Shown: positions 7,455 through 15,966 of the stretch, piece after piece | Layout of the letters: every line of letters starts with the position of its first letter | Position numbering within the stretch: the stretch's first letter is position 1 | Assembly: GCA_030432595.1 (NCBI GenBank) | Contig: JAUIGU010000029.1 | Coordinates: 1 to 49,606 of the forward strand | Direction: 5' to 3' | Length of the DNA: 49,606 nucleotides | Source of the DNA: Phycisphaerae bacterium | GTDB taxonomy: Bacteria > Planctomycetota > Phycisphaerae > Phycisphaerales > Phycisphaeraceae | Notes under the pieces: model-generated | Seen by the model: the letters and a program-made list of their open reading frames with translations, nothing else | The model's database searches: none | What the model was told of the DNA's origin: nothing | Made by a program: the position numbers and the translations under genes

Positions 7455-8327
7455 ATGTTCGCGGTCAAGCGGAAAGAGCCGGTGGTCAAGGCGATGCGGC
7501 GCACGGCGTGCGAACGGCTGGACCGCGCGCTCGCGTCGCTGCACACGGCTGACGCGGGGTTGGCGGGGGTTGCGGACCGGGTGCGGAACGACCTGGATCG
7601 CCTGCTCGCGTTGTGGGCGTTGGTGTCACCGGGCATGGACAAGGCGGCGGCACAGCGTGAGGCGAAGGTGCTGCGACGGTCGTGGCGCAAGATGCAGCGG
7701 AAGCCGGACGTGGAGGCGCGGCTGCGGGCGTGCCTGGAGTCGGCGGGCGGAAACCTCGCCGGCATCACGCCCGAAACGATCTTCGAACCCGCGAGCCAGG
7801 ATCAAGAAAACGAATCAAAACCGCGCCGGCGCAAGCGGGGGCCCGACCCGGCGGTGCACCGCATGATCGCGGACCTGGCCGAGGTACGGATGCGGGCGGG
7901 ATACTGGCACGTCGCCGGCGAAGGCTTCGCGGCGCTGATGCCGGGATTCCGTTCGACGTACACGCGGGCGAGGCGGCTGGCGACGGAGGAACCCCTCGGC
8001 GACCCGGCCGACCTTGCCGTGGCGCTGCGCCGTCTCGCGGACCAGCAGCGCTGGCTCGAACGGTGTTGGCCGGAGGTGCTCGGGGCGCAGCGGCAGCGGC
8101 TGATCGATCTGGCCGAGGTGGCTAACGGGTGCGCTGAAGACCTTGCGTTGTCCGAGACGCTGCCCGAGGGTGGAGCATCACAACGCGTCGCGGCGTTCAT
8201 CGACGCCCAAACGCAACAAGCCGAAAGCACGATCCGACAACAAGCCCGTGCCCTGTTTTCAGAAACCCCCGGACGCTTCATCGACCGCCACGCCGCCTAC
8301 TGGTCCGCGTGGCGATCGGACACATAA
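7455..8327 (+). CDS. CHAD domain protein
   Basis: 290 residues. Two helical halves carry the basic patches of CHAD domains: 'RVRNDLDRLLALW...LRRSWRKMQRK' in the first half and 'LAVALRRLADQQRWLERCWPEVLGAQ' in the second. A linker of about 20 residues, 'ESKPRRRKRGPDP', joins them. CHAD proteins are alpha-helical, bind polyphosphate with conserved Lys/Arg/His, and often neighbour CYTH enzymes or polyphosphate granules. No CYTH gene is present here. The ATG at 7455 is chosen because TAGGAT (7442-7447) lies 7 bases upstream. An in-frame TTG at 7428 would precede that box. Confidence 0.75.
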   Translation: MFAVKRKEPVVKAMRRTACERLDRALASLHTADAGLAGVADRVRNDLDRLLALWALVSPGMDKAAAQREAKVLRRSWRKMQRKPDVEARLRACLESAGGNLAGITPETIFEPASQDQENESKPRRRKRGPDPAVHRMIADLAEVRMRAGYWHVAGEGFAALMPGFRSTYTRARRLATEEPLGDPADLAVALRRLADQQRWLERCWPEVLGAQRQRLIDLAEVANGCAEDLALSETLPEGGASQRVAAFIDAQTQQAESTIRQQARALFSETPGRFIDRHAAYWSAWRSDT

Positions 8328-8391
8328 TCGCAGACCACGCCCTCTCGGACTCGTTGCTTAAGCAACCAGTCCACGCGACCAACAATCCGCA

Positions 8392-9918
8392 TCACGCCTC
8401 CGCCTCGGCGTCGTGCTCAATCGTCAACGCCCTTCTCATGATCTTTCCCGTCGGGTTGCGCGGCAGCTCGTCCATGACACGGATGTCGCGCGGCACCTTG
8501 AACGGGGCCAGATGCTGCCGGCAGAAGTTGCGGGCCTCCGACGGGTCGAAGTCCTCCGCGCCGTCCTTGAGTTCGACGAAGGCGACCGGCACCTCCCCGC
8601 GCGACGGGTCGGGCGCGCCGATCACCGCAGAGGCGCCCACCGCCGGGTGCTTGTCGAGCACCTCCTCGATCTCGCGCGGGAACACGTTCTCGCCCGAGAC
8701 GATCAACATCTCCTTCTTACGCCCGGTGATGTAGAGGAAGCCGTCCGCGTCGCGCTTGCCGATGTCGCCCGTGCGGAACACGCGAACCGGTTGAGCTTCG
8801 CCCGGCAACTCCATGTTCAGGATCACCTGCCCGGTCAGCTCCGGCAGGCCGTGGTAGCCGCGCATCACGTTGGGCCCGGCGATGCAGATCTCGCCCTCCG
8901 CGTCGTCGGGCAACAACTCGTCCTTCTCACCCAGGATCAAATTACGAACGCCCGGCAGCGTCGGGCCGACCGAGCCGGGCTTGTGCCGGTCCGGCGTCGA
9001 CCAGTTCGTCACCGGCGACGTCTCCGTCAGGCCGTAGCCCTCGTAAAGCTGCACGCCGAAGCGCGTGCGGTACTGCTCGTCCAGCGCGGCGGGGAGCTTC
9101 TCGCCCCCGGCAATCGCGTAACGCAGCGACGAGAAGTCGTCGCCCTGGGCCGACTTCACCGACAGCAGCGCGTGGTACATCGACGGCACCGCGACGAACA
9201 CGTCCGGCCGGTGCTCCTTCATCAACTCCACCAGCCGCCGCGGCACAAACCGCGCCGTGTACACCACCCGCGCTCCCAGCAGCAGCGGCACCAGTGTCAG
9301 CACCGTCAGCCCGAATGTGTGGAACTGCGGCAGCACGCCCAGGAACACGCACCGCTCGTTGAGCTGCGCGTGTTCGATGCTCGCGCGGGCGTTGCTTTCC
9401 AGGTTGCCGTGCGTCAGCTCGACGCCTTTGGGTTTGCCGGACGTGCCGGACGTGTACAGCAAGACCGCCAACTCGTCGTCGCCCGGATTCGGCGGGAGGC
9501 GCAGCGGCGGCAGGCCCTTGAACTTCTGCTCCTCGAGCTTGACCAGGTTCAGCGTGTCGGGGATCGCGTCCTCGGCCGTGTTCTTGTGGATGTGGTCGAG
9601 CAGCTTGCCCGCGGTGAGCAGCGTGTCGATCTCGGCGTCGTTCAAAACATGGTGCAAATCGTCGCGCGAGAGCAGGTAGTTGATCGGCACCGGCACCCGC
9701 CCGGCGAGCCAGCACCCCAGCACCGCGATGGGGAACGCCCCGCCCGTGGGCAGCATCACGCCGACGTGCTTGGCGTCGGTGGTGCGCTCAATGGTGCGGG
9801 CGACAAAGAACGCCCCGGCGAGGATGCGCCCGTACCGGTACGACCCGAGGTCGTCGACGGCGGCGGGGTGCCGAAGGTGGGTGAGCGCCTTGCGGAGGAT
9901 GGGGCGCAGCAGCGACAT
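8392..9918 (-). CDS. AMP-forming acyl-CoA synthetase / ligase
   Basis: 508 residues, typical for class I adenylate-forming enzymes. The P-loop-like motif 'LLYTSGTSGKPKG' is at about 153-165, then 'GYGLTETSPV', 'FRTGDIGKRDADGFLYITGRK' and the C-terminal catalytic lysine in 'NPTGKIMRR' at about 493. It activates a carboxylic acid, probably a fatty acid, as acyl-AMP and then acyl-CoA. Substrate specificity cannot be read from the motifs. There is no signal peptide. The start has TATAGT (9926-9931) 7 bases upstream and no Shine-Dalgarno sequence. It converges with the CHAD gene. Confidence 0.9.
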   Translation of the reverse strand: MSLLRPILRKALTHLRHPAAVDDLGSYRYGRILAGAFFVARTIERTTDAKHVGVMLPTGGAFPIAVLGCWLAGRVPVPINYLLSRDDLHHVLNDAEIDTLLTAGKLLDHIHKNTAEDAIPDTLNLVKLEEQKFKGLPPLRLPPNPGDDELAVLLYTSGTSGKPKGVELTHGNLESNARASIEHAQLNERCVFLGVLPQFHTFGLTVLTLVPLLLGARVVYTARFVPRRLVELMKEHRPDVFVAVPSMYHALLSVKSAQGDDFSSLRYAIAGGEKLPAALDEQYRTRFGVQLYEGYGLTETSPVTNWSTPDRHKPGSVGPTLPGVRNLILGEKDELLPDDAEGEICIAGPNVMRGYHGLPELTGQVILNMELPGEAQPVRVFRTGDIGKRDADGFLYITGRKKEMLIVSGENVFPREIEEVLDKHPAVGASAVIGAPDPSRGEVPVAFVELKDGAEDFDPSEARNFCRQHLAPFKVPRDIRVMDELPRNPTGKIMRRALTIEHDAEAEA

Positions 9919-10101
9919 GGCGGGGACTATACCAAGGGGGGTTTGAGGGGAAGGTGAACGGCAGGAGGATCAGTCGAGGCGGGCCCGAAGAATGAACAGG
10001 TCACGCGTGAAAGCAGCCTACGCATCATTCTGAATTGTGACACCGCGAAAAACGTCTTTTGTGAGACGACCTCTTGTGTTTCCGCCACTGGAGTCAAGGT
10101 T

Positions 10102-10533
10102 GTGGCTGGACGCAAAACGCACCGCCGATGGCTGGTCACTGGCGCAGTGATCTCAGTAATTATGTATCTGTACTTGGGCTGGGCCCACCACCGCGCCGTG
10201 GAACACATGCCCTTCGTCTATCCCCAGTACCACGCCGAACTACCACCGTATCCGTACCCCGACCGGTGGCTCAACCATTTCCACAACTTGCTTGATGATC
10301 TAAGGCCGGTCCCGCCCGGCACACTTAAGATGCATGGCGAGTTACCGAGGGTCCGACTCACGCTGTCCGTATCCATGCTGCTCTGTGCTTTCGGAAGCAT
10401 CCTCTTCACGTTCTGTGCATGGAAACTCCGTCCGGTCTCCGGCCACTGCCCCGCGTGCGGGTACGACCTGCGCGGCAACCCCGGCGCGGCGTGTCCGGAG
10501 TGCGGGGCGGAACGCACTACGATGAACGCATGA
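10102..10533 (+). CDS. membrane protein with C-terminal zinc ribbon, paralogue 1 of 3
   Basis: 143 residues. There is an N-terminal membrane helix (about 10-27), a Pro/Tyr/His-rich exposed region, a second helix (about 93-110) and a cytoplasmic tail with two Cys pairs: CPACGYDLRGNP then CPECG. This four-Cys ribbon is common in Planctomycetota membrane proteins, and its role is not known to me. The GTG start follows GGAG (10090-10093) by 8 bases. The stop overlaps the next start in ATGA (10530-10533), so translation is probably coupled. Confidence 0.75.
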   Translation: MAGRKTHRRWLVTGAVISVIMYLYLGWAHHRAVEHMPFVYPQYHAELPPYPYPDRWLNHFHNLLDDLRPVPPGTLKMHGELPRVRLTLSVSMLLCAFGSILFTFCAWKLRPVSGHCPACGYDLRGNPGAACPECGAERTTMNA

Positions 10534-11045
10534 TCCGCCGATGGTGTCCGTACGTCGTGGCGGGGGTGTTAGTGTGCGTGTGGGCGGCGTCGCGGTGGTG
10601 TGACTTCGGCGTTGCGTACCGCGCCGCGGCGGGCGGGTCATCTCAGACGTACGACGGCCGACACCTCGGGCTGGGGTTTCTGAACGGGCACGCCGTGGGC
10701 TACTCGACCACGGCGAGCGACTACGACCCGTACGGCTTCTGGGATTCCACGTGGTACCTCGGTCCGTTTGGATTTTTCTTCGACACCGATCAAACCAAAT
10801 TTCCGGAGCGATTTGTGCCGTTCTGGCAAGCCGTCAGCTTTGCGCCCGGCTTCCGCGTCGACACGGTCGGGGTGACCTCGCACTACCTGTTGGTCTGCGG
10901 CTTCGCTCTGATCGCCATCACCCTCTGGCGTCGCCGCTCGCGTCCCGGCCCCGGCTGCTGCCCAACGTGCGGCTACGACCTGCGTGGCAACCCCGACATG
11001 GCGTGCCCGGAGTGCGGGCGCGCTCAAAGTGAGGTGACGACGTGA
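10530..11045 (+). CDS. membrane protein with C-terminal zinc ribbon, paralogue 2 of 3
   Basis: 171 residues beginning 'MIRRWCPYVVAGVLV'. It has the same layout as its neighbours: an N-terminal helix, an aromatic-rich exposed domain ('DYDPYGFW', 'FGFFFDTDQ'), a second helix, then a basic stretch RRRSRPG and the ribbon CPTCGYDLRGNP...CPECG. The start codon is inside the preceding stop (ATGA) and its own stop is inside the next start (GTGA, 11042-11045). The N-terminal 15 residues are nearly the same as paralogue 3, indicating recent tandem duplication, while the exposed domains have diverged. Confidence 0.75.
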   Translation: MIRRWCPYVVAGVLVCVWAASRWCDFGVAYRAAAGGSSQTYDGRHLGLGFLNGHAVGYSTTASDYDPYGFWDSTWYLGPFGFFFDTDQTKFPERFVPFWQAVSFAPGFRVDTVGVTSHYLLVCGFALIAITLWRRRSRPGPGCCPTCGYDLRGNPDMACPECGRAQSEVTT

Positions 11046-11518
11046 TTCGACGTTGGTGGCCGTACGTCGTCGCGGGGGTGTTGGTGGTCTTCTGGATCGG
11101 CAGCCTTTTCCTGACTTATGGGTTCTGCGTACAGACCTCGATTCCATCGCAAGGGTCGGTTCACGGCATGGCCATGCTCGGAACCAACTTGGCCGTGTTT
11201 CAGTTGAGTGGCATCGATTGGATGGCATTCCTTGTGGGCATGGATGGCCTTGATCCAAACTGCATCTTCGCGCGTTACAACGACTACCACCACACCTTCT
11301 TCATTCCTGAACTTGTGGTTGAGTCGTCGGGTAAGCATGGGCTTGTGGCGGTGTCGTCCCATTACGTGCTTGTATTTGCAATCGCCCTTGTGGTCTTCAC
11401 GCGTTGGCGTCGCCGCTCGCGCCCCGGCTGCTGCCCCGCGTGCGGCTACGACCTGTGCGGCAACCCCGACGGGGCGTGCCCGGAGTGCGGGGAAGTTCAG
11501 CCAAAGATGACGACCTAA
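11042..11518 (+). CDS. membrane protein with C-terminal zinc ribbon, paralogue 3 of 3
   Basis: 158 residues beginning 'MIRRWWPYVVAGVLVV' from a GTG that overlaps the previous stop (GTGA). The layout is the same: helix, exposed domain, helix, RRRSRPG, then CPACGYDLCGNP...CPECG. The usual Arg of the ribbon is Cys here (YDLCGNP), giving a fifth cysteine in the motif. It is the last gene of a three-gene coupled operon, and no terminator is obvious before the convergent PilZ gene. The function is unknown. The shared cytosolic ribbon and variable outer domain suggest sensing or partner recognition, but this is inference. Confidence 0.75.
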   Translation: MIRRWWPYVVAGVLVVFWIGSLFLTYGFCVQTSIPSQGSVHGMAMLGTNLAVFQLSGIDWMAFLVGMDGLDPNCIFARYNDYHHTFFIPELVVESSGKHGLVAVSSHYVLVFAIALVVFTRWRRRSRPGCCPACGYDLCGNPDGACPECGEVQPKMTT

Positions 11519-11586
11519 ACCGCCGGCGATGACTCGGCGGTTTGAGAAAGTTGTGTCGGTGGCGTGTCCGAGCCCGGCGCGTTGCG

Positions 11587-12516
11587 TCAGTAGATCTCGA
11601 CGCACTTGGACGCCATGCGGGCGAAGCGGCCGAACTCGGCACGGACGTCGTCGGGCAGGTCGCCGAACTTCAGGCCGTAGTCGAAGGTGCGCCAGCCGAC
11701 TTTCTGGATGCGGACGACCTCGACGGGGGCGCGGAGGGTGCGGCCGGCGGCGTGGAGGTCCATCATGAAGACGCTGCCGACGCGGACGGGCGCGGCGCCG
11801 CGGCGGCGGACGCGCAGGCCGGTGGCGGAGATGTCCATGACCTTGCCCAGGGAGGACTCGGCGTCGTCGGCGGCGAGTCGGCCGGCGAGGCGGTGGTTGA
11901 GTTCGCCGGGGCGGGTTTCGCGCGGCTCGGGTTCGCCCGTCGCGGTCGTGCGCCAGTTGGGCGTCTCCGAGTCGTGGGCGTCATCGGTGTTGGCGGACGG
12001 TTCGTGGATCATGGCGGCCTGGCTCGTGGCTTGCTCCGCGAGGTCGCGCAGCGCGGAGTCTTCGGGGTCCCCCACGGACACGTTTGGTGCGTATTCGTCG
12101 TCTTGTGCGGCGGCCTCGTCGTCGGTCATCCAGCCGACCTCGATCCGCGGGACCTCGCAGCCGTCTTCGATGATCTGTTCGATCTCGCGGTGCTGGGCCG
12201 GGGTCAACCGGCGGAACTCGACGCCCAAGTCGACGGTGTGTTCGTTGATGTCCTGCGCCTCGAAGAGCCCGTCGAAGTCGCCCATGCGGTACGCCTCGAT
12301 CAGGCGGACGGGCAGCAGCGTGGCGCGGTCGTCGGCCCGGACCTCGACCTTGAAGGGCTGCCCGGGGTCGATCGGCGGCGACTGCGGGCAGCGGATGCGC
12401 ATGCCCGACACCGAGATGTCCACGACCCGGCCGAGCGCGCTGACCGCATCATCGGGGATGTGGCGTGGGTCGCGGCGGCGGTCCTTACCTTGCGTATCGG
12501 CTGGATCGGTCATCAT
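11587..12516 (-). CDS. protein with two PilZ domains
   Basis: 309 residues. The first PilZ domain (about residues 10-115) has the c-di-GMP-binding pattern RRDPR followed by DISVSG. The second (about 205-300) has the DISATG box, but the upstream Arg motif is a weaker RLAGRL, so it may bind less well or only structurally. An acidic linker of about 90 residues joins them. Two adjacent ATG codons occur at 12516 and 12513. The same strand continues open far upstream, but that extension is out of frame with and antisense-like to the next gene, so it is not real. It follows the single-PilZ gene by 50 bases and is probably co-transcribed. Confidence 0.85.
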   Translation of the reverse strand: MMTDPADTQGKDRRRDPRHIPDDAVSALGRVVDISVSGMRIRCPQSPPIDPGQPFKVEVRADDRATLLPVRLIEAYRMGDFDGLFEAQDINEHTVDLGVEFRRLTPAQHREIEQIIEDGCEVPRIEVGWMTDDEAAAQDDEYAPNVSVGDPEDSALRDLAEQATSQAAMIHEPSANTDDAHDSETPNWRTTATGEPEPRETRPGELNHRLAGRLAADDAESSLGKVMDISATGLRVRRRGAAPVRVGSVFMMDLHAAGRTLRAPVEVVRIQKVGWRTFDYGLKFGDLPDDVRAEFGRFARMASKCVEIY

Positions 12517-12566
12517 CGTTTCGCCTATCGACGGTTGAAGGGGAGCGATTAATCGGGCGGTTCGGG

Positions 12567-13010
12567 TCAGGCGTGGGGGTTGCGGACGCCGGGCGTGACG
12601 CCGCTGGAAGCGATCTGCGCGAGGAACGACAGGCTGCGCTGCTGGCGCTCGTCGAGCTCGCGGAAGCGCAGGCCCACGTCGATGCCGCGGAAGCCGACCT
12701 TCTGCATGCGGACGATCTCGACGGGCAGGACCACGAGCTCGCCGCCGGCCTGGATCTCGAGCACGAAGGTGGCGCCCACATCGACGCCGGGGTGGCCGTT
12801 GCGGCGGACGCGCATCCCCGAGCGGGAGACGTCGAGCACGCGGCCGAGGTTGGAGCGGACGTCGCGCGTGGCCAGCCGGCCGTGGCGTCGGCGGTTCGCG
12901 CCCTGGGCCTGGTCCGCCGCGGCCGCCTGGCCCGGCGTGGGGGCCGGGGCCTCGTCGCCGTCGGGCGGCGGCGGGTTGATCATGATGGCGCGGAGCGCGG
13001 CGCTGGACAT
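12567..13010 (-). CDS. single PilZ domain protein
   Basis: 147 residues. A disordered Pro/Ala-rich N-terminus of about 45 residues precedes a PilZ domain with RRRHGR, DVSRSG (the DxSxxG box) and the 'LPVEIVRMQKVGFRGIDVGLRFREL' strand region. That region is close to 'VEVVRIQKVGWRTFDYGLKFGDL' in the second domain of the downstream protein, so the two genes are duplicates. The expected role is c-di-GMP-dependent control of surface behaviour, and the target is unknown. The start may instead be the ATG at 12983. Confidence 0.85.
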   Translation of the reverse strand: MSSAALRAIMINPPPPDGDEAPAPTPGQAAAADQAQGANRRRHGRLATRDVRSNLGRVLDVSRSGMRVRRNGHPGVDVGATFVLEIQAGGELVVLPVEIVRMQKVGFRGIDVGLRFRELDERQQRSLSFLAQIASSGVTPGVRNPHA

Positions 13011-13129
13011 GCCGATTGAATCGGCCGGATCGGCGGGGCAATGAACCGCGGCCCAGGGCCGGCTTGACCCGGACCGGCCGATGCGGGGCCGCGGCGTGGG
13101 GGTGGTGACGGTTGTGCGGGTTGCGCGGC

Positions 13130-14077
13130 TCAGCCGGACGCCAAGCCGTACAGCGCGACGGCCGCGACCATGCACACCGCCGCGAGCACCCGCCAGGCCA
13201 GGATGTGCGGCTGGTGCTTGGTCTCGATGTGGTGCCCGCCGCGGTGGGCGACCAGCGCCCCCAGCACGACCGACCACAGCGAGCGTGTGCTCTGCAGGAT
13301 CGCACCGTACACCACGCCCAGCGTGCCGAACGCGGCGTAGAGCGTCACCATCGCGATCGCCCAAAAGATCGTGTACGGCAGGGCGACGATCCACGCCTGC
13401 CGCTTCCGCGTGCCCAGCCACGGCGCACCCAGCAGTGCTAGCACGCCCGTCCCGGCGTAGACCACGGTCGCCACGAACGCCGCGACGTGCAGGCGAGCGC
13501 CCGGCGAGTCCTCCGCGATGAATTCGGCCTCGAGCTGCTGCGCCACCATCACGTCCGACGCCCGCGCGATCGACACGTCGCAGAACGCGTACCCGAAAAA
13601 CATCGCCACGATCACCACCCACATCCGCGACGTCGGCGCCCGCCCGAACCCCTGGATCAGAAAGGCTGCCGCGATCGCCAGCCCCACGCCGGCCCAGCCC
13701 AGAAGCGGCACCGCCTGTCCCGGCCCCCACACGCCCACCACCGTCAGCAGCGCGATCACCGACATCTTCACCGACATCAGCGGCGCCAGTGTCGACGCGT
13801 CCACGTGCCGCAGCACCCAGAAAAAGCAGGCCTGGCTGAGCATCAGCACCACCGCCGCCGACAACGCCGGCCCGGCCCACGCCGCGCTCAGCGCCAGCCC
13901 GGCCGGCCACGCGAACCCCAACCCCGCCGCCGCCAGCACCCCCAACTGGACGTGGACAATGATCAGCAGCTCCCAGTTCGTCCCCCGCCCCGTCACCGTG
14001 AACCACCGCGACACCAGGTACGCCAACGAGTGGCACACCCCCGACACCAACCCGATCATGAGGCCGAACGCAAGCAC
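13130..14077 (-). CDS. 10-TM DMT/EamA-like membrane protein
   Basis: 315 residues, almost entirely hydrophobic, with about ten membrane helices and the pseudo-twofold look of the drug/metabolite transporter superfamily. 'ASTLAPLMSVKMSVIALL' and 'YGAILQSTRSLWSVVLGALVAHRG' resemble the ends of the two EamA repeats. The substrate is unknown. I place the start at GTG 14077 because TACACT (14086-14091 on the minus strand) lies 8 bases upstream. The reading frame is open for another 21 codons upstream. It sits upstream of, and on the same strand as, the PilZ pair. Confidence 0.7.
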   Translation of the reverse strand: MLAFGLMIGLVSGVCHSLAYLVSRWFTVTGRGTNWELLIIVHVQLGVLAAAGLGFAWPAGLALSAAWAGPALSAAVVLMLSQACFFWVLRHVDASTLAPLMSVKMSVIALLTVVGVWGPGQAVPLLGWAGVGLAIAAAFLIQGFGRAPTSRMWVVIVAMFFGYAFCDVSIARASDVMVAQQLEAEFIAEDSPGARLHVAAFVATVVYAGTGVLALLGAPWLGTRKRQAWIVALPYTIFWAIAMVTLYAAFGTLGVVYGAILQSTRSLWSVVLGALVAHRGGHHIETKHQPHILAWRVLAAVCMVAAVALYGLASG

Positions 14078-14192
14078 GCGGCGGGAGTGTAACGCCCGCG
14101 GTACGGCGCAGCATCGGAACGTCGGCCAAGAACGACACACCCGTGTACCACAAGAACCACCCCACCGACGCCATCGACGTGTCGTTTTTCAT

Positions 14193-14543
14193 TTACGGCA
14201 GGTGGCTCTCGATCACCACGTTGTCGATCCCGAGCAGGTCGCCGCCCGCGCCGCCCACGAGGTTCGCGTTGGTCTCCCAGACGATGACGATGGCCCCGTA
14301 GCCCGCCGGGATCGAGAGGCCGGTCGCGCTGAAGGTCGTCCAGCCGTCGGTGCCGGTGTCGGCCAGCGTGAAGCTGTGCAGCAGGTCGCCATCCCAACTC
14401 TCGCCCAGCATCCCGGGCGGGATCGGCGCGGCCGGGGCACGTGCGACCAACGACTGATCATCGCGGGTTCTTTCTGAGATACTCCGCCCTGCTTCTGCGC
14501 CTGCTCCAACGCCCCGGGCCCCACCGACGCCCCGAACATGCAC
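14193..14543 (-). pseudogene. C-terminal remnant of a secreted beta-sandwich protein
   Basis: The last about 75 residues (from 'GESWDGDLLHSF' to 'LGIDNVVIESHLP') look like the end of a secreted jelly-roll domain: 'TDGWTTFSATGLSIPAG', 'VIVWETNANL', 'LLGIDNVVI'. Such an ending occurs in planctomycete surface proteins just before a sorting tail. No signal peptide or N-terminal domain is attached. Upstream the frame runs into the 116-base dispersed repeat (14424-14539), where it is low-complexity. I read it as a gene whose front was lost, possibly when the repeat arrived. It lies 16 bases after the neighbouring PEP-CTERM gene. Confidence 0.5.
14424..14539 (-). repeat. 116-bp dispersed repeat, copy A
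   Basis: On the minus strand this stretch matches 17419-17534 on the plus strand with about 14 mismatches over 116 bases (hand alignment). Read from ATG 14539 it encodes 'GALEQAQKQGG' followed by 'KEPAMI'. Copy B encodes the same in its gene's frame. Here it lies between the end of a PEP-CTERM gene and a headless gene remnant. Confidence 0.75.
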
Positions 14544-14559
14544 GCCATCATCTTACCCT

Positions 14560-15966
14560 CTAGATCAGCGGCGCAAAACGAAACCTTCCGCACAGCGTCA
14601 CACCCCCCACGAACACGCAAGCCGAAGGTTCGGGGATGAACCGCCCATTGACAATCACGCCACGGCGATAGCTGAAACCCGGCCCCGCAAAATGAAGATA
14701 TTCGAATGTGCCAGTGGAATCGACGGACAACGTGAGTCGTGCGTCCGTGAAGTCGGTGACTCCCCAAACTTCTGCGGTGCCGGGGCTCCAAGCTTGGCTG
14801 AGTAATTGGCCGCCGTCGGCGGGGAACACGGCGAGCACCGAAGCGCCTAAGTCTGCCGCTCCGCCGCCGAGTCCTGCCTGAGCGATGTAGGTGTCGAACG
14901 CAAGCGAGTCGGACAGGGTCAGGTCTTCAGGCCTTGGGCGTCGGCCTGACGTGTTGCCAAGGTCATCACGATTAAATCCCCCTTCATCCAGACGAATCAG
15001 CAGTTGTGACCAAACGTATTCATCGCCCGGTCCGAGATCGAACCGGATGTCCGTCGTCACGAATCCGTCGAGGGCCGGGCCGCCCGGCGTGTTGTCGACC
15101 GGCACGAAGCGGATGACCACCGACTCGGGGTTGGTGACCGGGACGGAAGGCTCGGCGAATGTCGGAGAACCGACACCCAAGCCCAGCAATATCACGCCTG
15201 CGATGAAAGCCGGGGACCGCGCCTTGTCGTCATCGACGTGTGCCGGCATCGTTGCCCGTTGGCCTGCAATCCCGTGCCCGAGCCGCCTGAACGTGTGCAT
15301 AAAGAGCAGGAAAAATGTGCCTGCACACAGTATGGCCGAGGGTTCCGGAACGAGTTGGCCGTCAACGATCACGCCTTGGCGGTAGCTGACGCCGCCGGGG
15401 CCTGCAAAAAGGAGGTACTCGAACCTGCCGGTGGACTGATCAGACAAGGTGAGCCGTGCATCCGTGAAGTCAGTGACTCCCCAGACCTCCGCCGCTGCGG
15501 GGTACCACGATTGGTTTAGGAATTGCGCGCCGTTCGCGGGAAACGTTGCAAACACGGACCCGCCGAGATTGAAGGCACCGCCACCGACCGCGGTGGTGAC
15601 GTAAGTGTCAAACGCAAGCGAGTCGGACAGGGCCAGGTCTTCGGGGCGGGGACGCAATCCTGCTGGAGAACCCAAGGGGTCACGGTAGAAACCACCTTCA
15701 TCCAAGTGGATCAAAAGTTGAGAACCAGAATATTCATCACCTGGTCCGAGATCGAACCGGATGTCCGTCGTCACGAATCCGTCGAGGGCCGGGCCGCCCG
15801 GCGTGTTGTCGACCGGCACGAAGCGGATGACCACCGACTCGGGGTTGGTGACCGAGACGGAAGGCTCCGCCAAGGCCGTGGCCGAGACGGTCAGCAGACC
15901 CCACGCCAGTATCCAGCGGCACGCGCGGTGAGCCTTGGCATTCTGATGGTGGTCTTGTGTGTTCAT
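14560..15966 (-). CDS. self-fused tandem duplicate of a PEP-CTERM secreted protein
   Basis: 468 residues from the ATG with AGGTG upstream. It is two head-to-tail copies of one protein with a 238-residue (714-bp) period. Each copy has a signal-peptide-like helix ending in A-EPSV, a domain starting 'NPESVVIRFVPVDNTPGG', the segment 'PRPEDL.LSDSLAFDTY', 'AEVWGVTDFTDARLTLS', and a PEP motif. Copy 1 ends VPEPS, a membrane helix, then FRR, a complete sorting tail now buried mid-protein. Copy 2 has IPEPS and a short damaged tail. An internal ATG ('MPAHVDDDKAR') could still start copy 2 separately. Function unknown; predicted to be exported and exosortase-processed. Confidence 0.75.
   Translation of the reverse strand: MNTQDHHQNAKAHRACRWILAWGLLTVSATALAEPSVSVTNPESVVIRFVPVDNTPGGPALDGFVTTDIRFDLGPGDEYSGSQLLIHLDEGGFYRDPLGSPAGLRPRPEDLALSDSLAFDTYVTTAVGGGAFNLGGSVFATFPANGAQFLNQSWYPAAAEVWGVTDFTDARLTLSDQSTGRFEYLLFAGPGGVSYRQGVIVDGQLVPEPSAILCAGTFFLLFMHTFRRLGHGIAGQRATMPAHVDDDKARSPAFIAGVILLGLGVGSPTFAEPSVPVTNPESVVIRFVPVDNTPGGPALDGFVTTDIRFDLGPGDEYVWSQLLIRLDEGGFNRDDLGNTSGRRPRPEDLTLSDSLAFDTYIAQAGLGGGAADLGASVLAVFPADGGQLLSQAWSPGTAEVWGVTDFTDARLTLSVDSTGTFEYLHFAGPGFSYRRGVIVNGRFIPEPSACVFVGGVTLCGRFRFAPLI
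15031..15155. repeat. near-identical core of the tandem duplication (partner at 15745-15869)
   Basis: The two stretches are offset by exactly 714 bases and are almost identical over about 125 bases, while the rest of the two copies has clearly diverged. This local identity suggests strong constraint or recent gene conversion between copies. Confidence 0.8.

Noticed and set aside
11587-13305. One 572-codon frame for the double-PilZ protein
   Set aside because: The first about 260 codons overlap the single-PilZ gene in another frame and are Arg/Pro-rich. The natural start is the ATG pair at 12516/12513.
12567-14192. One long minus-strand frame containing the single-PilZ protein at its end
   Set aside because: The upstream two thirds lie in another frame of the transporter gene and have no domain character. 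The PilZ protein starts at 13010 or 12983.
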